Assembly (NCBI GenBank): GCA_029168955.1
Contig: JAPDOI010000151.1
Span: forward strand, 682,001 to 746,000
Origin: Aplectana chamaeleonis
Taxonomy: Eukaryota > Nematoda > Chromadorea > Rhabditida > Cosmocercidae
Direction: 5' to 3'
Length of the DNA: 64,000 bases
The translations under genes and the position numbers were made by a program. Within the stretch, counting starts at the first letter, position 1. The number at the start of each line of letters is the position of its first letter. The notes under the pieces were generated by a model. It saw nothing but the letters and a program-made list of their open reading frames with translations. It did not search any database and had not been told where the DNA came from. This document shows, piece by piece, positions 46,017 through 57,544 of this stretch.

Positions 46017-46700
46017 ACCTCGGGTTCTCAGGCACCGGTTCGATTCGAGCGCCGTCAGAACGAGGTTGGACCGTTGAACCGCTTTGGCTCGAAACGAAAA
46101 AAGAGGCGGGGTCAACCCGAAACGTGGCTCGTTCGTTTCGGGAATGATATCGGTCCACCTCTCAAAGCCGGGATTGCAGTTTCGGTGATTTCGTAACTAC
46201 TCCGTGGATCGTGCGTCGGTCCACCTTTCATAAAGCCGGGACTGTACTCTCGGTGATGACGTCACGCCTTCAGGATCGTGGCTCGGTCCACCTTTCATAG
46301 CAGGGATTCTAATAAGATGATGACGTCATCATCTTATTGTCATTGATTCTACGTCCTATACCCTTCATAGCTGTCATCGCAATGACGTCATCCTTGATTT
46401 TTGGAACATGGTGGTTACAGGCCATAAAACGGCGAAATTTACATGGTTCCTACGCGTGCTGGTGTGGAGCGGAGGTTAGAGACAGTGACAGAGCGGAGGG
46501 CAGAAGGAGGCCCAGGCGTCACGCGCGCCGCTCGCGCCTCGAGTGATGTGAATTACGCCGTTTTGTAGAGGATATATGGCGTTGCCACCATGCTCGAAAA
46601 ATCAAGCATGACATCCCCGCGGTGACAATGAAGGGTGTAGGGCGTAGAATCGATGCTAACAAGATACTGACGTCATCATTCTGGTGTTGACGATGAGAAT
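46017..46700. repeat. Composite repeat with three GTCCACC units and TGACGTCA palindromes
   Basis: TCGGTCCACCT(T/C)TCA(T)A occurs three times about 61 bp apart (46149, 46211, 46272). TGACGTCA occurs four times (46257, 46321, 46383, 46668). The part 46330-46400 is the approximate inverse of 46605-46690 (GAAGGGTGTAGGGCGTAGAATC), so the whole is foldback-like. 46017-46140 is related to 50220-50440. Confidence 0.55.
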
Positions 46701-47850
46701 CCTACACTTCAACAAATACTTGAACTTATTAACGCTCGACAATCAGTTTTCTAGTGAACCATTTCCGTTGATTTATAGTTCAGAGCTTTTGTTCACTCTT
46801 GCCCTGTTTTTCTTCTCATACTGTCGCTTTCGGAGCTGAATTCCGGTCCGCAAATGCGGATTACCGCTCTTGCATCATGCAACACTATGATAATCGTGCT
46901 GAAAAAATGGTGAATCGTGCCGGGATTAACAAGGGAACGATTTTTTGTCAGCCTGGCCAGTCCGGATGAAATGTACAATTCTAGAACCGTTTTTGGCTTA
47001 GAATCCGATTACGATCTTCGCAGCTGCCCAAAACCACTTTGAAAAAGTTATACGTGTTCGTCAAGGCCTAGGGGCAAGGTAAGGGGCGGCTCTATAAAAT
47101 TTTCAGGGTGTTTTGCAAAAAAATTCGGATTCGGCTTGAAGCTTGTATGCAGGGCTAGTCTAGGGTGCTGAACACGAAACTGCAGCCCGTTTGTCGAAAT
47201 TCTGAAGTTTTTTAAAGGTTACGGTAGCTGCCATGCCATTTAGGCGGCAAAGCCTACCTTAGTATTTCGAAAATCGACAACAGGACACTAAATCCATATT
47301 CACCACCCCGGATAACCCCAGCATACAAATTTTGAGTCAAGGCTGAGACTTTGATCGAACTACCGAACATCCATACGTAATCTGCCGAAAATCAATGAGC
47401 GTACCTCAGATTCGTGCCCAGTACTCGAAATAACCCTCAGAGAAACAATTTCAGCCAAGTCTATCGTAGCACTCCGGAAATCGAAAAAATCAAAAGTCGC
47501 GATTTGCCATAAAATTTTCCCACGATGGGAAGCTTTGAAACGAATCTAGTCGAAAACTTCGGAAAATCGACAAATAAACCACAGATGTGTGATCAGCGCC
47601 CCAAATAATCCATCTGGGAGAATTTCAAGTTAAATCTGGAACAACACTATACCAGGGCCTTGTAATTGGAATAAATAAACAGCCAATCGAAAGTCCGTCC
47701 AAGTCCAAAACGCTATCAGTCTGCACAAAATTCAGAAAATGCGCCTTCGCCCAAACTTAGCTCAGGGGTAGTTTTGGGCGCTGAGCACAACATACTTAGC
47801 GGTGTCTGAAGGCCACAACTGCGCACTGACGGGAGTGATGCTGGGGCCTC
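46701..47850. repeat. Remnant repeats: MITE end and family D
   Basis: 46838-46890 carries AATTCCGGTCCGCAAATGCGG, an end related to 27025-27304. 47100-47640 is family D, with long similarity to 27820-28010 and to 27355-27450 (GCGCCCCAAATAA). No exon. Confidence 0.5.
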
Positions 47851-48256
47851 TCAATGGGTGAAATTTTCTTTGGGTACTAATTTCTTCCGACCACTTCCCC
47901 ATGATGGGAACAAGCTCAAAACGACGCGGTCAGCTCGCGACGCCGGCCAAAGAACAATTAGGGCGAAATTGGTGCAGTTCACTGCGTTGTCACCATGGGT
48001 CAAATCCCATATAGTACTAACATCAAATAGTACAGAACGGCAAATTTTGCACCGAAAAAAGCTCGGGGTTTCCTCGCTTTCCCATATTGCTTCTTTTCTC
48101 ACCGAAAAAAGGACAAAAATCGACTAACACACACTTTCCAGTAGTAGGCTTTTATTCATATTTGTAATTATGTACTGTTGTTCTCGCAACCACATTCCGG
48201 TCCGCACTTGCGGACAACGGCTGTTGCATCACGCCATAAGATGAGTATCGCATTTG
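47851..48256. other. No gene recognised
   Basis: 48190-48240 (ACATTCCGGTCCGCACTTGCGG) is another relative of the 27025 MITE end. Nothing else is supported. Confidence 0.35.
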
Positions 48257-48401
48257 TACAGTCCGCATGGATCCTAGTGATACTTTGTGTTCCCTAATCA
48301 AGGTTGGCGCAAACTCTGTGCCATATGCTATCACATAGGTGCACCGAATTCGCCCCAACCTCCATTAGGGAACGCAAAGTATCACTAGTGTCTATACCGA
48401 C
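48257..48401. mobile_element. Palindromic MITE, family G
   Basis: CTAGTGATACTTTGTGTTCC and its inverse GGAACGCAAAGTATCACTAG surround GGTTGGCGCAAACTCTGTGC and GAATTCGCCCCAACCTCC. The centre GCTATCACATAGGTGC is an unoccupied version of the 59946 insertion site. Confidence 0.8.
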
Positions 48402-48896
48402 AGACCTCTTAATCTCTGAGTCCTAACAATGGAATGTCAATTTAATACAAGAAATGACGTCCCGGAACACTCGATTCTCAATAATTCTTTGGTTTTTGAG
48501 ACAGGGTTCGCTGTGGAAAGTTTTATGTACGCCGGATAGAGGACCACTTTGATTAATCTTCTTGACAGCAGTATTGGGAAAAATCAGCAAGAAACTGGTG
48601 AGAAACACATGAAAGGTACTGTTCTGAGATTGATAGAGCTCACAGCTATTACAAAACACGGTCTCTCTTTTCCACCCAGTACCTGCCATTTGAAGTGCAA
48701 GTAGCATTCACGAAAACTTGCTATTTGGATGTGGAGTACCAGTTTAGAAAGGTGTAAGGCCAAAATTTACAGGACGTTTTTACTTTTGCTGTGACACTTT
48801 TGCAGCAATCCTTTCCAAATTTTCACTACGTTAAGGAACAGATCTGGATCTTCTTTCAGAAAAAAAAACTCGGGATTTTTTCATCGCGGCCCTGCC
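48402..48896. other. No gene recognised
   Basis: Nothing supported. Confidence 0.3.
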
Positions 48897-49386
48897 TTGA
48901 AGGCAGTGTCCACGATGAAAACCATGTCTGACTTTTTGGTGGAGATCGGCAGCTGCGGGGCATAGCGCAACCTTAACGTTGGAAAACTAAGACAAATGAG
49001 CTTGGAACGGTTCCCTATGGCCCCAAAGTTGGACACCCGTCAGCTCGTCAAACCCTAGATGCACTTTCCACGCCCACCGACGTGAACAAATGAATGCTCG
49101 AGATTGTGAGATGAGCGATGGTTTCCGATCAATTGCCCCGTTTACCGTTTGTTCCCAATTTCTCTCTTTACTCAGGTCAGCTCGCATACATCGGCAGCAA
49201 AGACGGAAGTTACAAGCCTCGGACAACTCGTCCACCATGTTTCCCTTAGCTCAATTTTTGAGGGACCATAACTCCGTTCCTAGAAGGTCTTGTACGATTC
49301 CAAAACATCGTTGAATCAGCATGCGACCGTCTTTATGATAGGCGGAAAAGCAGAAAAGCGATTATTATCGTGAACACTACCTTTAA
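48897..49386. mobile_element. TTAA-type MITE, subfamily A
   Basis: Left end TTGAAGGCAGTGTCCACGAT, right end TTATCGTGAACACTACCTTTAA. The interior matches 19579-20068 and 22048-22540 in the same orientation. Confidence 0.78.
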
Positions 49387-50219
49387 ACCGGGTCAGGAGT
49401 ACATTCTTTCCGCTTCTTTAATGCACAAAAGCACTTTTTTTGCTGAAATGAATTGATCTCAAATCATACTCTTAACCGCCCTGACAGAAGAGAATGACTT
49501 CGCACTAATGAATTCATCAAGATCTATTTTTCAAAAGCAAAACGCTAGAAAATCAAAAGGAAACATGAAAAGTTCCATGAAAGAAATACGCGGAAGTCAG
49601 TAGTGTGATAATGCTAAAGAAGGTGGTTTTAGGGGCCAAATGGAGTCCCCTCGCTGCTGGACTTTCAGCGGCAGACTATTCGGTCCCTTATGCGGGACGA
49701 AACAGGATTCATTCATGCAATTAAGGCGAGAAATCGTTCGATTTAGCGAAAAAAGTTGCCGAAGTTTGATCGGTAAAAATTTCGATAAATTTCAGGATCA
49801 AATCGGTAAATGCGTAAATGAAAATTTACCGAAAACGACCAGTAAATCGGTAAGGCGGTAAGCGGTAAGTGCACACCCTTGGTGGGGACTGAGCGAAATT
49901 GCCATGCTTTACACCCCGTAAACCTGCACCCTGATGTTCGATTACTTTCCGCTGTGATTTGTTACATCAAGGAGCAACAGAAGTAGGAAAACATGTTTCA
50001 AGAAGATCTTGAAATAATATCGCCCGGGCGGGTTTATATTCACCGAACGGATCCACCTCTTTATTTTCAGTAGAAAATCGAAAAAAAAGATAAACATAGG
50101 CCGATCTGATGAGGCTGACTGACTAACGGTAGAAAAAGAAAATAGTGAACGATTCTTTTTTTGAAGATTTGAGCACATTTCGTATTGCAGGAGACAAGAG
50201 AAGCCAGTGACAGCTGCAT
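49387..50219. other. No gene recognised
   Basis: 49629-49690 is a remnant of the inner palindrome of 8990-9131. The rest is unassigned. Confidence 0.35.
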
Positions 50220-50445
50220 CTGTTCAGAATGTGTCGGCGACCCTTCCCAAATTTCGCAATGTCCGTTTCGCTGTCGGTCCAATCGAGCTGATCGGTTAGT
50301 ACGGCGCCAACCCCCGACGCCTCCCGTTTCTCCCGTGGAAAACGGGAAGGCGGAGCTTTGCCGAAACGTCTCTCGTTCGCCCCGAAGTGGCAGAAAAAAC
50401 CGGTTCGGCCATCGGTCGAATCGAACTGGTGCCTGAGTTCGTGTT
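50220..50445. repeat. GC-rich foldback remnant
   Basis: TCGGTCCAATCGAGCTGATCG and CATCGGTCGAATCGAACTGG, and CCCGTTTCTCCCGTGG with GAAAACGGGAAGG, form imperfect inverse pairs. Related to 46017-46140. Confidence 0.45.
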
Positions 50446-51583
50446 GAACACTCTGAATAAATCACACAGACGTTGCATTGGTACGAAAAGGGACGATGGT
50501 GCAATAAGGGTTGCATCCCAGGGCTGACATCGGACTGAAGCCCTCGTTGTCAGCAGAATGTGTTGCTGACTGCAGCATGTGCTCCCAATACATACTGGCT
50601 TTCGGCCAGGAGTGAGCGGAGTTCTGATTTCCGCTAAGTTGTTTAGCCTGGAAATTCCATCCTCATTTTTCGAAATTTTGAAACTTATTTGGCTTTTCGA
50701 TTTCAAAATTTTGAAGCTTGTGTCGATTTCCTAAATGTTAACTGCGTTTCTGATTTCTGGAAATTTTATCTACGTTTCGATTTCCAATTTCCGAAATACA
50801 ATATTTTATTCCGCGCTTCCTTGAAGGGATTAATGAATGAAACGCGTACGGGTCTTTGGGAGTAAAAGAATATCGTGGAAGGTAGGCTGTGCTTCAAGTT
50901 CATACTCTAAAGTGTAATAAAATGTGTATTGGGCTTGTGATTAGTTTGCCGAACCCCGTGGTAAGTCAGTAAGGCTTCGGATCATAGTGCATGGGTTGGT
51001 GGAGGAGTTGTACTTCTAAAGTGCGCAAAACTGCTCAAAATATTCTCTTGCACTTTTTCGATTCGTCATTCTGTATTCGTCTATCGAGTTCATAATCCAT
51101 CACCATGGGACACGTTCAGAAGTTCGCCGCATAGCGGCATGAGTGTGCTAGCTCGTACAGTAACATTCTGAATTCTCGCATGGAATAAATAGCATTTGTG
51201 CACCTCCTGTTTGCGGGATGGGCCGGACCCATCTGTGCAGTTCTAGCCAGGCCAGAGTGTCCTACAAGGAAACTGTTATTAGCCAAACTGGCCTTCCCAA
51301 ATGAAATGTATCCTTTGTTTCCCCGCTACTCGCAGTCATATTATCATAGATGCGAAACGGTTATTTTTCGAGAAATTCAGCCGTGGGGCTGAGAAACCAT
51401 TCTCAAAACCGCACCGCTTCTATGATAGTGATACAGAAAAGTGCGAGTAGCGGGGAACTGAAGGCTACTTTTCAAGAATGAGTCCGAATATACCCGAATA
51501 TTTGCAGCCGTCTAGATTTATAAGCAACAGCAACACAACAAAAAGCAGGCGTTTGGCGGGTATTTCTCGTTCAAAACTCTCAA
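50446..51583. other. No gene recognised
   Basis: Nothing supported. 51225-51300 shares a GGCC(G/A)-rich phrase (GCCAGGCCAGAGTGTC) with 46945-46960. Confidence 0.3.
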
Positions 51584-51820
51584 CTCAGGCGATTATCGGC
51601 CCCGAGCCGCCTGGCAGTTCGGCTCGTTTTTCCAATCTGCCAGTCGGCTCCTGTTGCTGTCCGGGCCACTGTGTTGCTTCGGGCTATTACTGTTGCTGTC
51701 CGGGCCATTCCGGTTGGCCCGAACAGCAACAGCAGTAGCCCGGAGATTGGGAGAACGAGCCGAACTGTCAGGCGGCTCCGATTCCTAATCGATGCGGCTC
51801 GGAGCCGAGAATCGCCTGAG
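51584..51820. mobile_element. GC-rich palindromic MITE, family E
   Basis: Ends CTCAGGCGATTATCGGCCCC and GCCGAGAATCGCCTGAG. The inner part (GCCTGGCAGTTCGGCTCG / CGAGCCGAACTGTCAGGCGG) and the centre (CTGTTGCTGTCCGGGCCA and inverse) are also self-complementary, so the whole 237 bp can fold. Confidence 0.85.
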
Positions 51821-52115
51821 AAAGTAACGACGCTTATACGCTCGCACATCCTTTACTGGAACGCTTGCCCACTTACAAGCGTAAGAATGGGTCCCAAATA
51901 CCGAAATCGAGCATTGAATACTTGTACTGAGGGGCGGAGTCCGTACCGGTGGGCGGAGAAAGAATGATTTGGTGACCCAGTGCGGCTCAAATACGGTGCG
52001 GTGATTCTAACTCGTTTTTGACGCTTGCTTCTCCGTGGGCCCTCTACTAGGGGCCGTACGATCTCACTAGCGTAGCTTTCCATCTCAATAACTTTTGTGA
52101 GCTTGTACGCTGTCT
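51821..52115. other. No gene recognised
   Basis: Only the 51990-52110 similarity to 44990-45080 is seen. Confidence 0.3.
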
Positions 52116-53024
52116 CCAAAGGCACAAAACGCCCAGAAAATCACTTTTTCGTTGTTATTCTGTTCTTGGAGAGAGTCACTCGCTGATCACAGTGGTATCA
52201 CTGAAATCGTCCGAAACCCCCTATGAACAGAGTTATGGCTCCTTAAAGATGCTTTTATATTTTGAGGGTGAAAAATCGGTGGACGAGTTGTCTCGGGCCT
52301 GTATTTCCCTTCTTTCGCAGTCTTTGCGCGAGAGTAAGCTAGGATGACGAGACAGTCTGGCAGTGGGCTGAAGAATGAATTGTTGAGAATTCATCCAACC
52401 TTCTAGCCGCTACCGAGTACGGAAATCTGGTAGGGGGTGTGGCCTGTGGTGGTCGCTTATATCTCGCTCATTTGGAGGAATTGAGATTTTGTTCTTGGCA
52501 CGTGTTATATAGGAGTGGCCCAATCAAATAAAAATCACGAATTCATGTCTGAGTGTGTACTGTGCCTTTAAAGACACGCTACACCCTAAGAAATGAATTT
52601 GTGTGATTTACATTTTGTGTAATACACCCTCCTATAATGCATGTGCCAAGTTCGAGATCGCAATTCTTCCAAATAAGCGAGATATAAGCGACCTCACCAC
52701 AGGCCCTGACTCCTTCCTGTATTTCGAACTCAATAGCGGCTAGAAGGGTGGATGAATTTTGACTGAATCATCGTTCTTCCCTCCATTGCCAGCTTGTCTC
52801 CTCATTCTGGTTCGCTCTCGTGCAGAGAAATAAAGAGAAATACAGACCCGGGACAACTCGTCCGCTCAATTTTTGCACTCAAATTGTAGGCATTTTCCAG
52901 GAGCCACAACTCCATTTTTAGGGGGCCTTGGACGATTTCAGAGACAACATTGTGATCACCGTGTGGCCCTCTCCAAGATCAGCATAAAATCTGAAAAATA
53001 ATTTTCTGGCCGTGTGCCTTTGAG
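52116..53024. mobile_element. Large TIR element, about 905 bp
   Basis: CCAAAGGCACAAAACGCCCA is inverted at the right end (TGGCCGTGTGCCTTTGAGG). The arms extend about 220 bp: GAAATCGTCCGAAACCCCCT with GGGGGCCTTGGACGATTTC, and GGACGAGTTGTCTCGGGCCT with CCCGGGACAACTCGTCC. No transposase. The AGGCA ends link it to the TTAA superfamily. Confidence 0.72.
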
Positions 53025-53223
53025 GAGCACTGCTGTCGCAAGAATTCATAGAATTAACCTGTGCTATGGATGAATCCCAGTTTAAGCTTCCACATGGAAG
53101 AATTCAGTGAATGTATTTTGTAGAATCTCTGCAGCTAGAAGTCAGTCTTCATCGCATCAGCAACGCCTTTTTCTTTGTATTGAAATATGTATGACTTCTA
53201 TATTACCAAGCACGATCGAATGA

Positions 53224-53417
53224 CTCAGGCGATTCGCGGCCCCGGGCCGCCTGACTGTTCGTCTCGTTCTCCTAATCTGCGGGTCGGTTTCTGTTGCTGT
53301 CCGACCACTGCTATTGCTTTCCTGGCCGCTCTAGTTCGCCATTGGGGAGAACGAGCCGAGCTGTCAGGCGGCTTCTGATTGCTGTTCGGTGCAGCTCGGG
53401 GCCAAGAATCGCCTGAG
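53224..53417. mobile_element. GC-rich palindromic MITE, family E
   Basis: Ends CTCAGGCGATTCGCGGCCCC and GGGGCCAAGAATCGCCTGAG. The inner parts TCTCGTTCTCCTAATCTG and GGGGAGAACGAGCCGAGCTG pair approximately. Confidence 0.82.
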
Positions 53418-53624
53418 AACGTTCTTTTTTCACCATTGGTCATATGCGAAATACAATATATAATCCAGTGTCGTTTGTTGCCTGATTCATTCATTAACAG
53501 GTAAAATAGAAAATGGGCGAAAATATTCCCTTGATTGAGGATTTTCTTGCTTTTCAAGGACTCCGCTCCCTAAACTTCGAGGTTTGCTATCTCAGTTGAA
53601 CATTTTGATTGTTTTTAAATACCG

Positions 53625-53800
53625 ACTCAGGCATTTGGCCGCTCGGAGCGGGACCGGCTCCTCCCACTTATGACGTCACCGCCCAGACAGCAGCCGAGGC
53701 TGAAAATGCGGCCGAGGTTGCTGTCCGGTTGAACAATCAACCGACGGTCCCTGTCCGGTCGCTGTCCGGGCGACTGCTGTGCTCTAGCGAGAGAGCAAGA
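53625..53800. mobile_element. Family E relative, one-ended
   Basis: Begins ACTCAGGCATTTGGCCGCTC and carries GCTGTCCGGTTG / CAACCGACGG palindromes, but no clear right end. A complementary right-end type (GAGCGGCCAATCGTCTGAG) occurs at 58777-58795. Confidence 0.5.
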
Positions 53801-54142
53801 GACGCAGTGCACTCTACTGATTTTTAACTGGTCCCGACACGATCCCCTGGCGTCGCGGCGCGGCGCGTTCTACGTTCGGCGGGTTGGTTTTTGTGACCTC
53901 CCACTCATTTTTCTTTGTTTTTTTTTCTTTTGTGGTTCGTGTATGGTTCATGTCTTGTTTCTAGGAAGCCGCGATGCAGCCGTTATCAAGTTATTTTGGG
54001 AGAGGAGCGATTGTTTGTCCAATTTCACCATTGTGTTTTCCCAAAAACAACCGCTCGGCTTCTATTGTGAAGCCATCATAGCAGCGTCGCGGCTTCCCCC
54101 GTCAAGAGATTGACAATAATTGCTATTTGCCTATTGATCCAC
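53801..54142. other. No gene recognised
   Basis: 54000-54090 contains TGTTTTCCCAAAAACAACCG and flanking inverse-like phrases (AGCCGCGATGCAGCCG with AGCAGCGTCGCGGCTTCC). Possibly another decayed foldback. Confidence 0.35.
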
Positions 54143-55177
54143 TGTGCTTCTCCACATCATATTCCGCTCCGCAAGTGCGTGTCAAGACGGACGAGTTTCT
54201 AGCACCGATCAGCTGATTGTACGTAGGTTTCCTTCATTTTATTTATCTCTCTTAATTCCTTCTCTGATTAAACACGTTTTTTGTGTTTTCATATGTTACA
54301 GTATTATATCTATATAGCAGGTTATAAAGCGGCCAATGTCTCACCGTCGACTGCGTACTCACCGCGCTGCGCGACCGCACGCGCGTCGGAAGCAGACGGG
54401 TTTTGGCCGCCGCGCGACGAGTTTTGGCTGCCGCGCGACGTTTCAGCATGACGCGCGGCGGCCGAAACTTGTCGCGCGGCGGCCAAAACCCGTCTGCTTC
54501 CGACGCGCGTGCGGTCGCGCAGCGCGTGGTACGCAGTCGACGGTGAGACATTGGCCGCTTTATGGCCTGTACCTGACAAATTTTTTCTTCCCAGATGCCA
54601 TCTCAACAACTTCAAGGGCAGAAAAAATTCCCGATTGTGGGTTAATTTTTTTATTCTCGTTTATTTATGGGATTCTCTTTTAAATTTGTTTTTTCAACAT
54701 TCAAATAATTTTTATGTTGTTTAGTTCCGTTATTCTCTTCATGTGTTTGGGTTTTTAAGAATAGTTCCGGATTAATTTCGAATTCGATCGATTCCAAGAT
54801 GAGACCGGAACTATCTAAAGAAACCAAACAATCATATAAGTTATTGGAATGTAAAAAAAACAAAAAGAGAAAAGAATTACAAAAATAAACGTGAAATAAA
54901 AAGTGCCATCGTTGATTTTTTCTCCCCTAGAAGTTGTTGCGAAGGCACCCGAAAAGAAAAAATTAGTGTGCATATACCTATAACCCTTAATTATTTGAAG
55001 AAACGCAAAAGGGCGGCATGAGTCACAGAAGAAACCAAGAATGTTAATGAAAACGAAAAAACCACCTACAATCAGCTGATACACTGGTGCGCTGGAATCT
55101 GATCCGGCTCGAGAGCGTGCGGTCGCGAAGCGTCTTGATACGCAATTGCGGAGCGGAATTTGACACGGAGAAGCACA
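54143..55177. mobile_element. Foldback element (about 1 kb) with internal inverted arms
   Basis: TGTGCTTCTCCACATCATATTC is matched inversely by GAATTTGACACGGAGAAGCACA, continuing into CCGCTCCGCAA and TGCGGAGCGG, and ATCAGCTGATTGTA with TACAATCAGCTGAT inside. 54580-54700 is the approximate inverse of 54890-55000 (AACAACTTCAAGG with CTAGAAGTTGTT). A near-perfect palindrome (54321-54570) sits in the left arm only. Confidence 0.7.
54321..54570. mobile_element. Near-perfect 250-bp palindrome nested in the foldback
   Basis: The arms from ATAAAGCGGCCAATGTCTCA through CACGCGCGTCGGAAGCAGAC to TTTTGGCCGCCGCGCGAC are repeated inversely with only a few differences; the centre is near 54445. It is absent from the opposite arm of the host element, so it is a later insertion. 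Confidence 0.82.
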
Positions 55178-55807
55178 ATAAATGCTATTTTCTCACTAAC
55201 ATCTGTGTTCAGAACAGGGGCGAACAACGGTGAAAATTTCGCACCCTGAGAGCCCAATAACGGGTCGCATAGTAGGATATTCCAACTCGTCTCTCTAGTT
55301 TGAAATGGAATTCACCACAGAATGTTTTTTACGCAACTTCGAGTTGTTAAGGCCTGTGAAATATCCGCTGGCGACCTGTTCATTGAAGTCGCTCATATCG
55401 AAATAGCAAAAAAGGCGATTTCTCTGGGCATATCGGGAGGCGAACATTGCTCACCTGTGCCTGCTGTGTCGCGGTCGATGAGCGTCGCGCGCGACGAGCT
55501 GGGCGGGACGCGACATTGAAATCCAAATTCAATAAACTGGCATGTCCTGGAGCGTTATTAGCTTTCCTGCGTCTGTTTCTTGTCATAATTGATACCCATT
55601 TACTCGTCTGGAGAGCTGAAGACTTCTGAACGGTGATGTGTTTTCAGCGTTCGCCTTGCGCGCGACACTCATCGAACCGCGACGCGTACTCACGCGTGTG
55701 AGCAATGGCATGGAGCCCAAGTATTCTACGATTAACCTTCAATGGGTACACCCTCTGTACAGCTGCTGTATTTTAGGAGGAAGGCCTCCCCCCCTCGTCA
55801 TAGTTGG
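55178..55807. other. No gene recognised; small inverted repeat
   Basis: TCGCGGTCGATGAGCGTCGCG (55480-55500) and GCGCGACACTCATCGAACCGCG (55659-55680) are imperfect inverses about 180 bp apart. Nothing else is supported. Confidence 0.4.
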
Positions 55808-56360
55808 CCGTAGGTCAGACTGAGCAGTCCTATTCCATCCCTAGTGGTCCTGAGCTGTTCTCTCTCGCCCCTAGTGATCCTACGCCTAGCGTGTCTGCTG
55901 CATGCCAATCGCTTATGCAGGCGTACTCGAGCGCGCTGCGGCCGGCTGAATCCGGCCGTAACGGGGGGATTTCCCACCTCAGCAAGCAATGCATTGCACT
56001 ACCATGACGGTCATAGCTGGATCAGGACGGACCAAGCGGGCTCAGTCCGGCCACATCGGGGGGATCTTTAGACCTAAGTGAGCTGTGAGTATTGCATGCA
56101 TATAGACCGGAATGGCCACGGGCGGCACAGACGTGCTCAGTTTGGCCATAACGGATGGATTGTTTGCATCCCCTTCGCATGCTCATCGACCGGGCTGGCT
56201 ACAACCGATCGGCCGACTATGAAGAGGGTCTAAGGGCGGCTCAGAACGGTGCAGGATCACTACGGATGGTAGAGGACGGCTCCGGATCACTGGGGCGGGG
56301 GAGCACTGCTCAGTCCGGCTTTCGACCTGAGGTGCCCCAACGACCACTACCCAGCTGAAA
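55808..56360. repeat. Diverged GC-rich repeats
   Basis: CCGGCCGTAACGGGGGGATT (about 55957), CCGGCCACATCGGGGGGATC (about 56048) and TTGGCCATAACGGATGGATT (about 56142) are related units about 90 bp apart. Shorter TCACTACGGATGG / ATCACTGGGGCGG units follow. Confidence 0.45.
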
Positions 56361-56582
56361 TTCGCCGCGATGATGCGCATCAAAACCATTCGCCATTATC
56401 CCCCATTTATGGCGCGATAGTTAGATGGCGTCAGAGTAAAAGATACAACCGATAGGGACGTGGAGAGCGGGCCGTCTCTATCCGGTGCTTTCTCCAGTCA
56501 TGGCACTTTGCTCCCCGCTTCTCACCCTTTCAGTCTTCTTCGCTGTTGGGAAGCACTAAGACCCCCACACATTTTTTTCAAG
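56361..56582. other. Upstream of the 56.6-kb exons
   Basis: An ATG at 56500 opens a short hydrophobic frame (MALCSPLLTLSVFFAVGKH) that stops before the exon at 56583. No intron I can place joins them in phase, so a start here is unproven. Confidence 0.25.
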
Positions 56583-57307
56583 GCTTCAGGAACATGAAAT
56601 GGATCCATGGTGGCATGTGCGGAACGAATCCATGTTTGTCCCACTGAGAACACAGGTACTGTAGATCGGTAGCGGGCCTCAGATTTCCACCGTTACTGGC
56701 TTGTTCTATCCTGAGGGGGGGGGGTGAGCAATCGAGCGATTTTTGTCCTTGGACTTGAACTTTGAGATTTTCATTGATCTTGAGTGCCCATACATTCCCA
56801 AAAAAGCTTAACCCACTAAATTAAGCTCCATTTCAAGCTCACACCTCTGACTGGGGGTTTATATTACGGTGAGTGGTTTTGTTTGGATCGCGGTGAAATT
56901 TGTACCCAGGATGAGTGTCTTCTGCGATTCCTGCAGTTGCATGTACAGGACCCGTATCTTGGTTCAGACTCGGTTCTGGGTAAGTTATATTTTTTGTAGT
57001 TTTTTAAATGTGGTATCTGTGGGTTGTAGATTGCTCACAATTGATTCAATTTCTCATTCAAGGACCACTGGCCTATCGACCGCAGCCGCTCTTTCAATCC
57101 GATAACCCAGTGATGTCTACGGTTGAACTCTTGGCTTCTGTTGTTAATTCCAAAGTCGCGCAAGCGGCAATCAAGACTGCTGTCGAGGACTTTGCGAAGA
57201 TCGAGGGTGAGGTAGCTTTTAACCTGACGTACCCTGTCAATTATTATGATTGGTCTGGGGAAAATGCCTTTTTAGGTGCCCCCACTGTTGCTGGAGTCGC
57301 ATTCTAA
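56583..57307 (+). CDS. Three-exon 3' end of an unidentified gene
   Basis: Exons 56583-56655, 56937-56979 and 57063-57307 join in phase with good splice sites (TTTTTTCAAG|, CAG|GTACTG; CCTGCAG|, CTGG|GTAAGT; ATTCAAG|) and end at TAA 57305-57307. The product part is about 120 residues: [20 protein letters not shown], then [40 protein letters not shown] and [20 protein letters not shown], ending APTVAGVAF. The acidic, aromatic-rich, low-repeat composition and two phase-consistent joins make it likely to be real. I do not recognise the family. 5' exons are not identified. It lies directly upstream of a minisatellite. Confidence 0.5.
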
Positions 57308-57544
57308 AAACCTGCCAAGAGCGATCGAAATGCTTCTGAAGTCTATGAAATTGGATCTCATTCTTAATGCAGATTTTTTTAGCGTGATTGTTCCGCGAAA
57401 GGAGTATACACACTTCTTTGTTGAATTTTGATTAATGAACTAGTTTTCAGCATTTGTAATACAGTGTAGTGCAACTATTTCGAATACCTTCCACACACTG
57501 AATTCCTCTACTTTCCACAGCATCATGCAGATTTAGGTTCTACG
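57308..57544. other. 3' flank
   Basis: AT-rich, without a canonical AATAAA that I can place with confidence. Confidence 0.3.

Noticed and set aside
56500..56559. Signal-peptide-like start (MALCSPLLTLSVFFA) for the 56.6-kb gene
   Set aside because: The frame stops before the exon at 56583, and the available GT donors are in the wrong phase.
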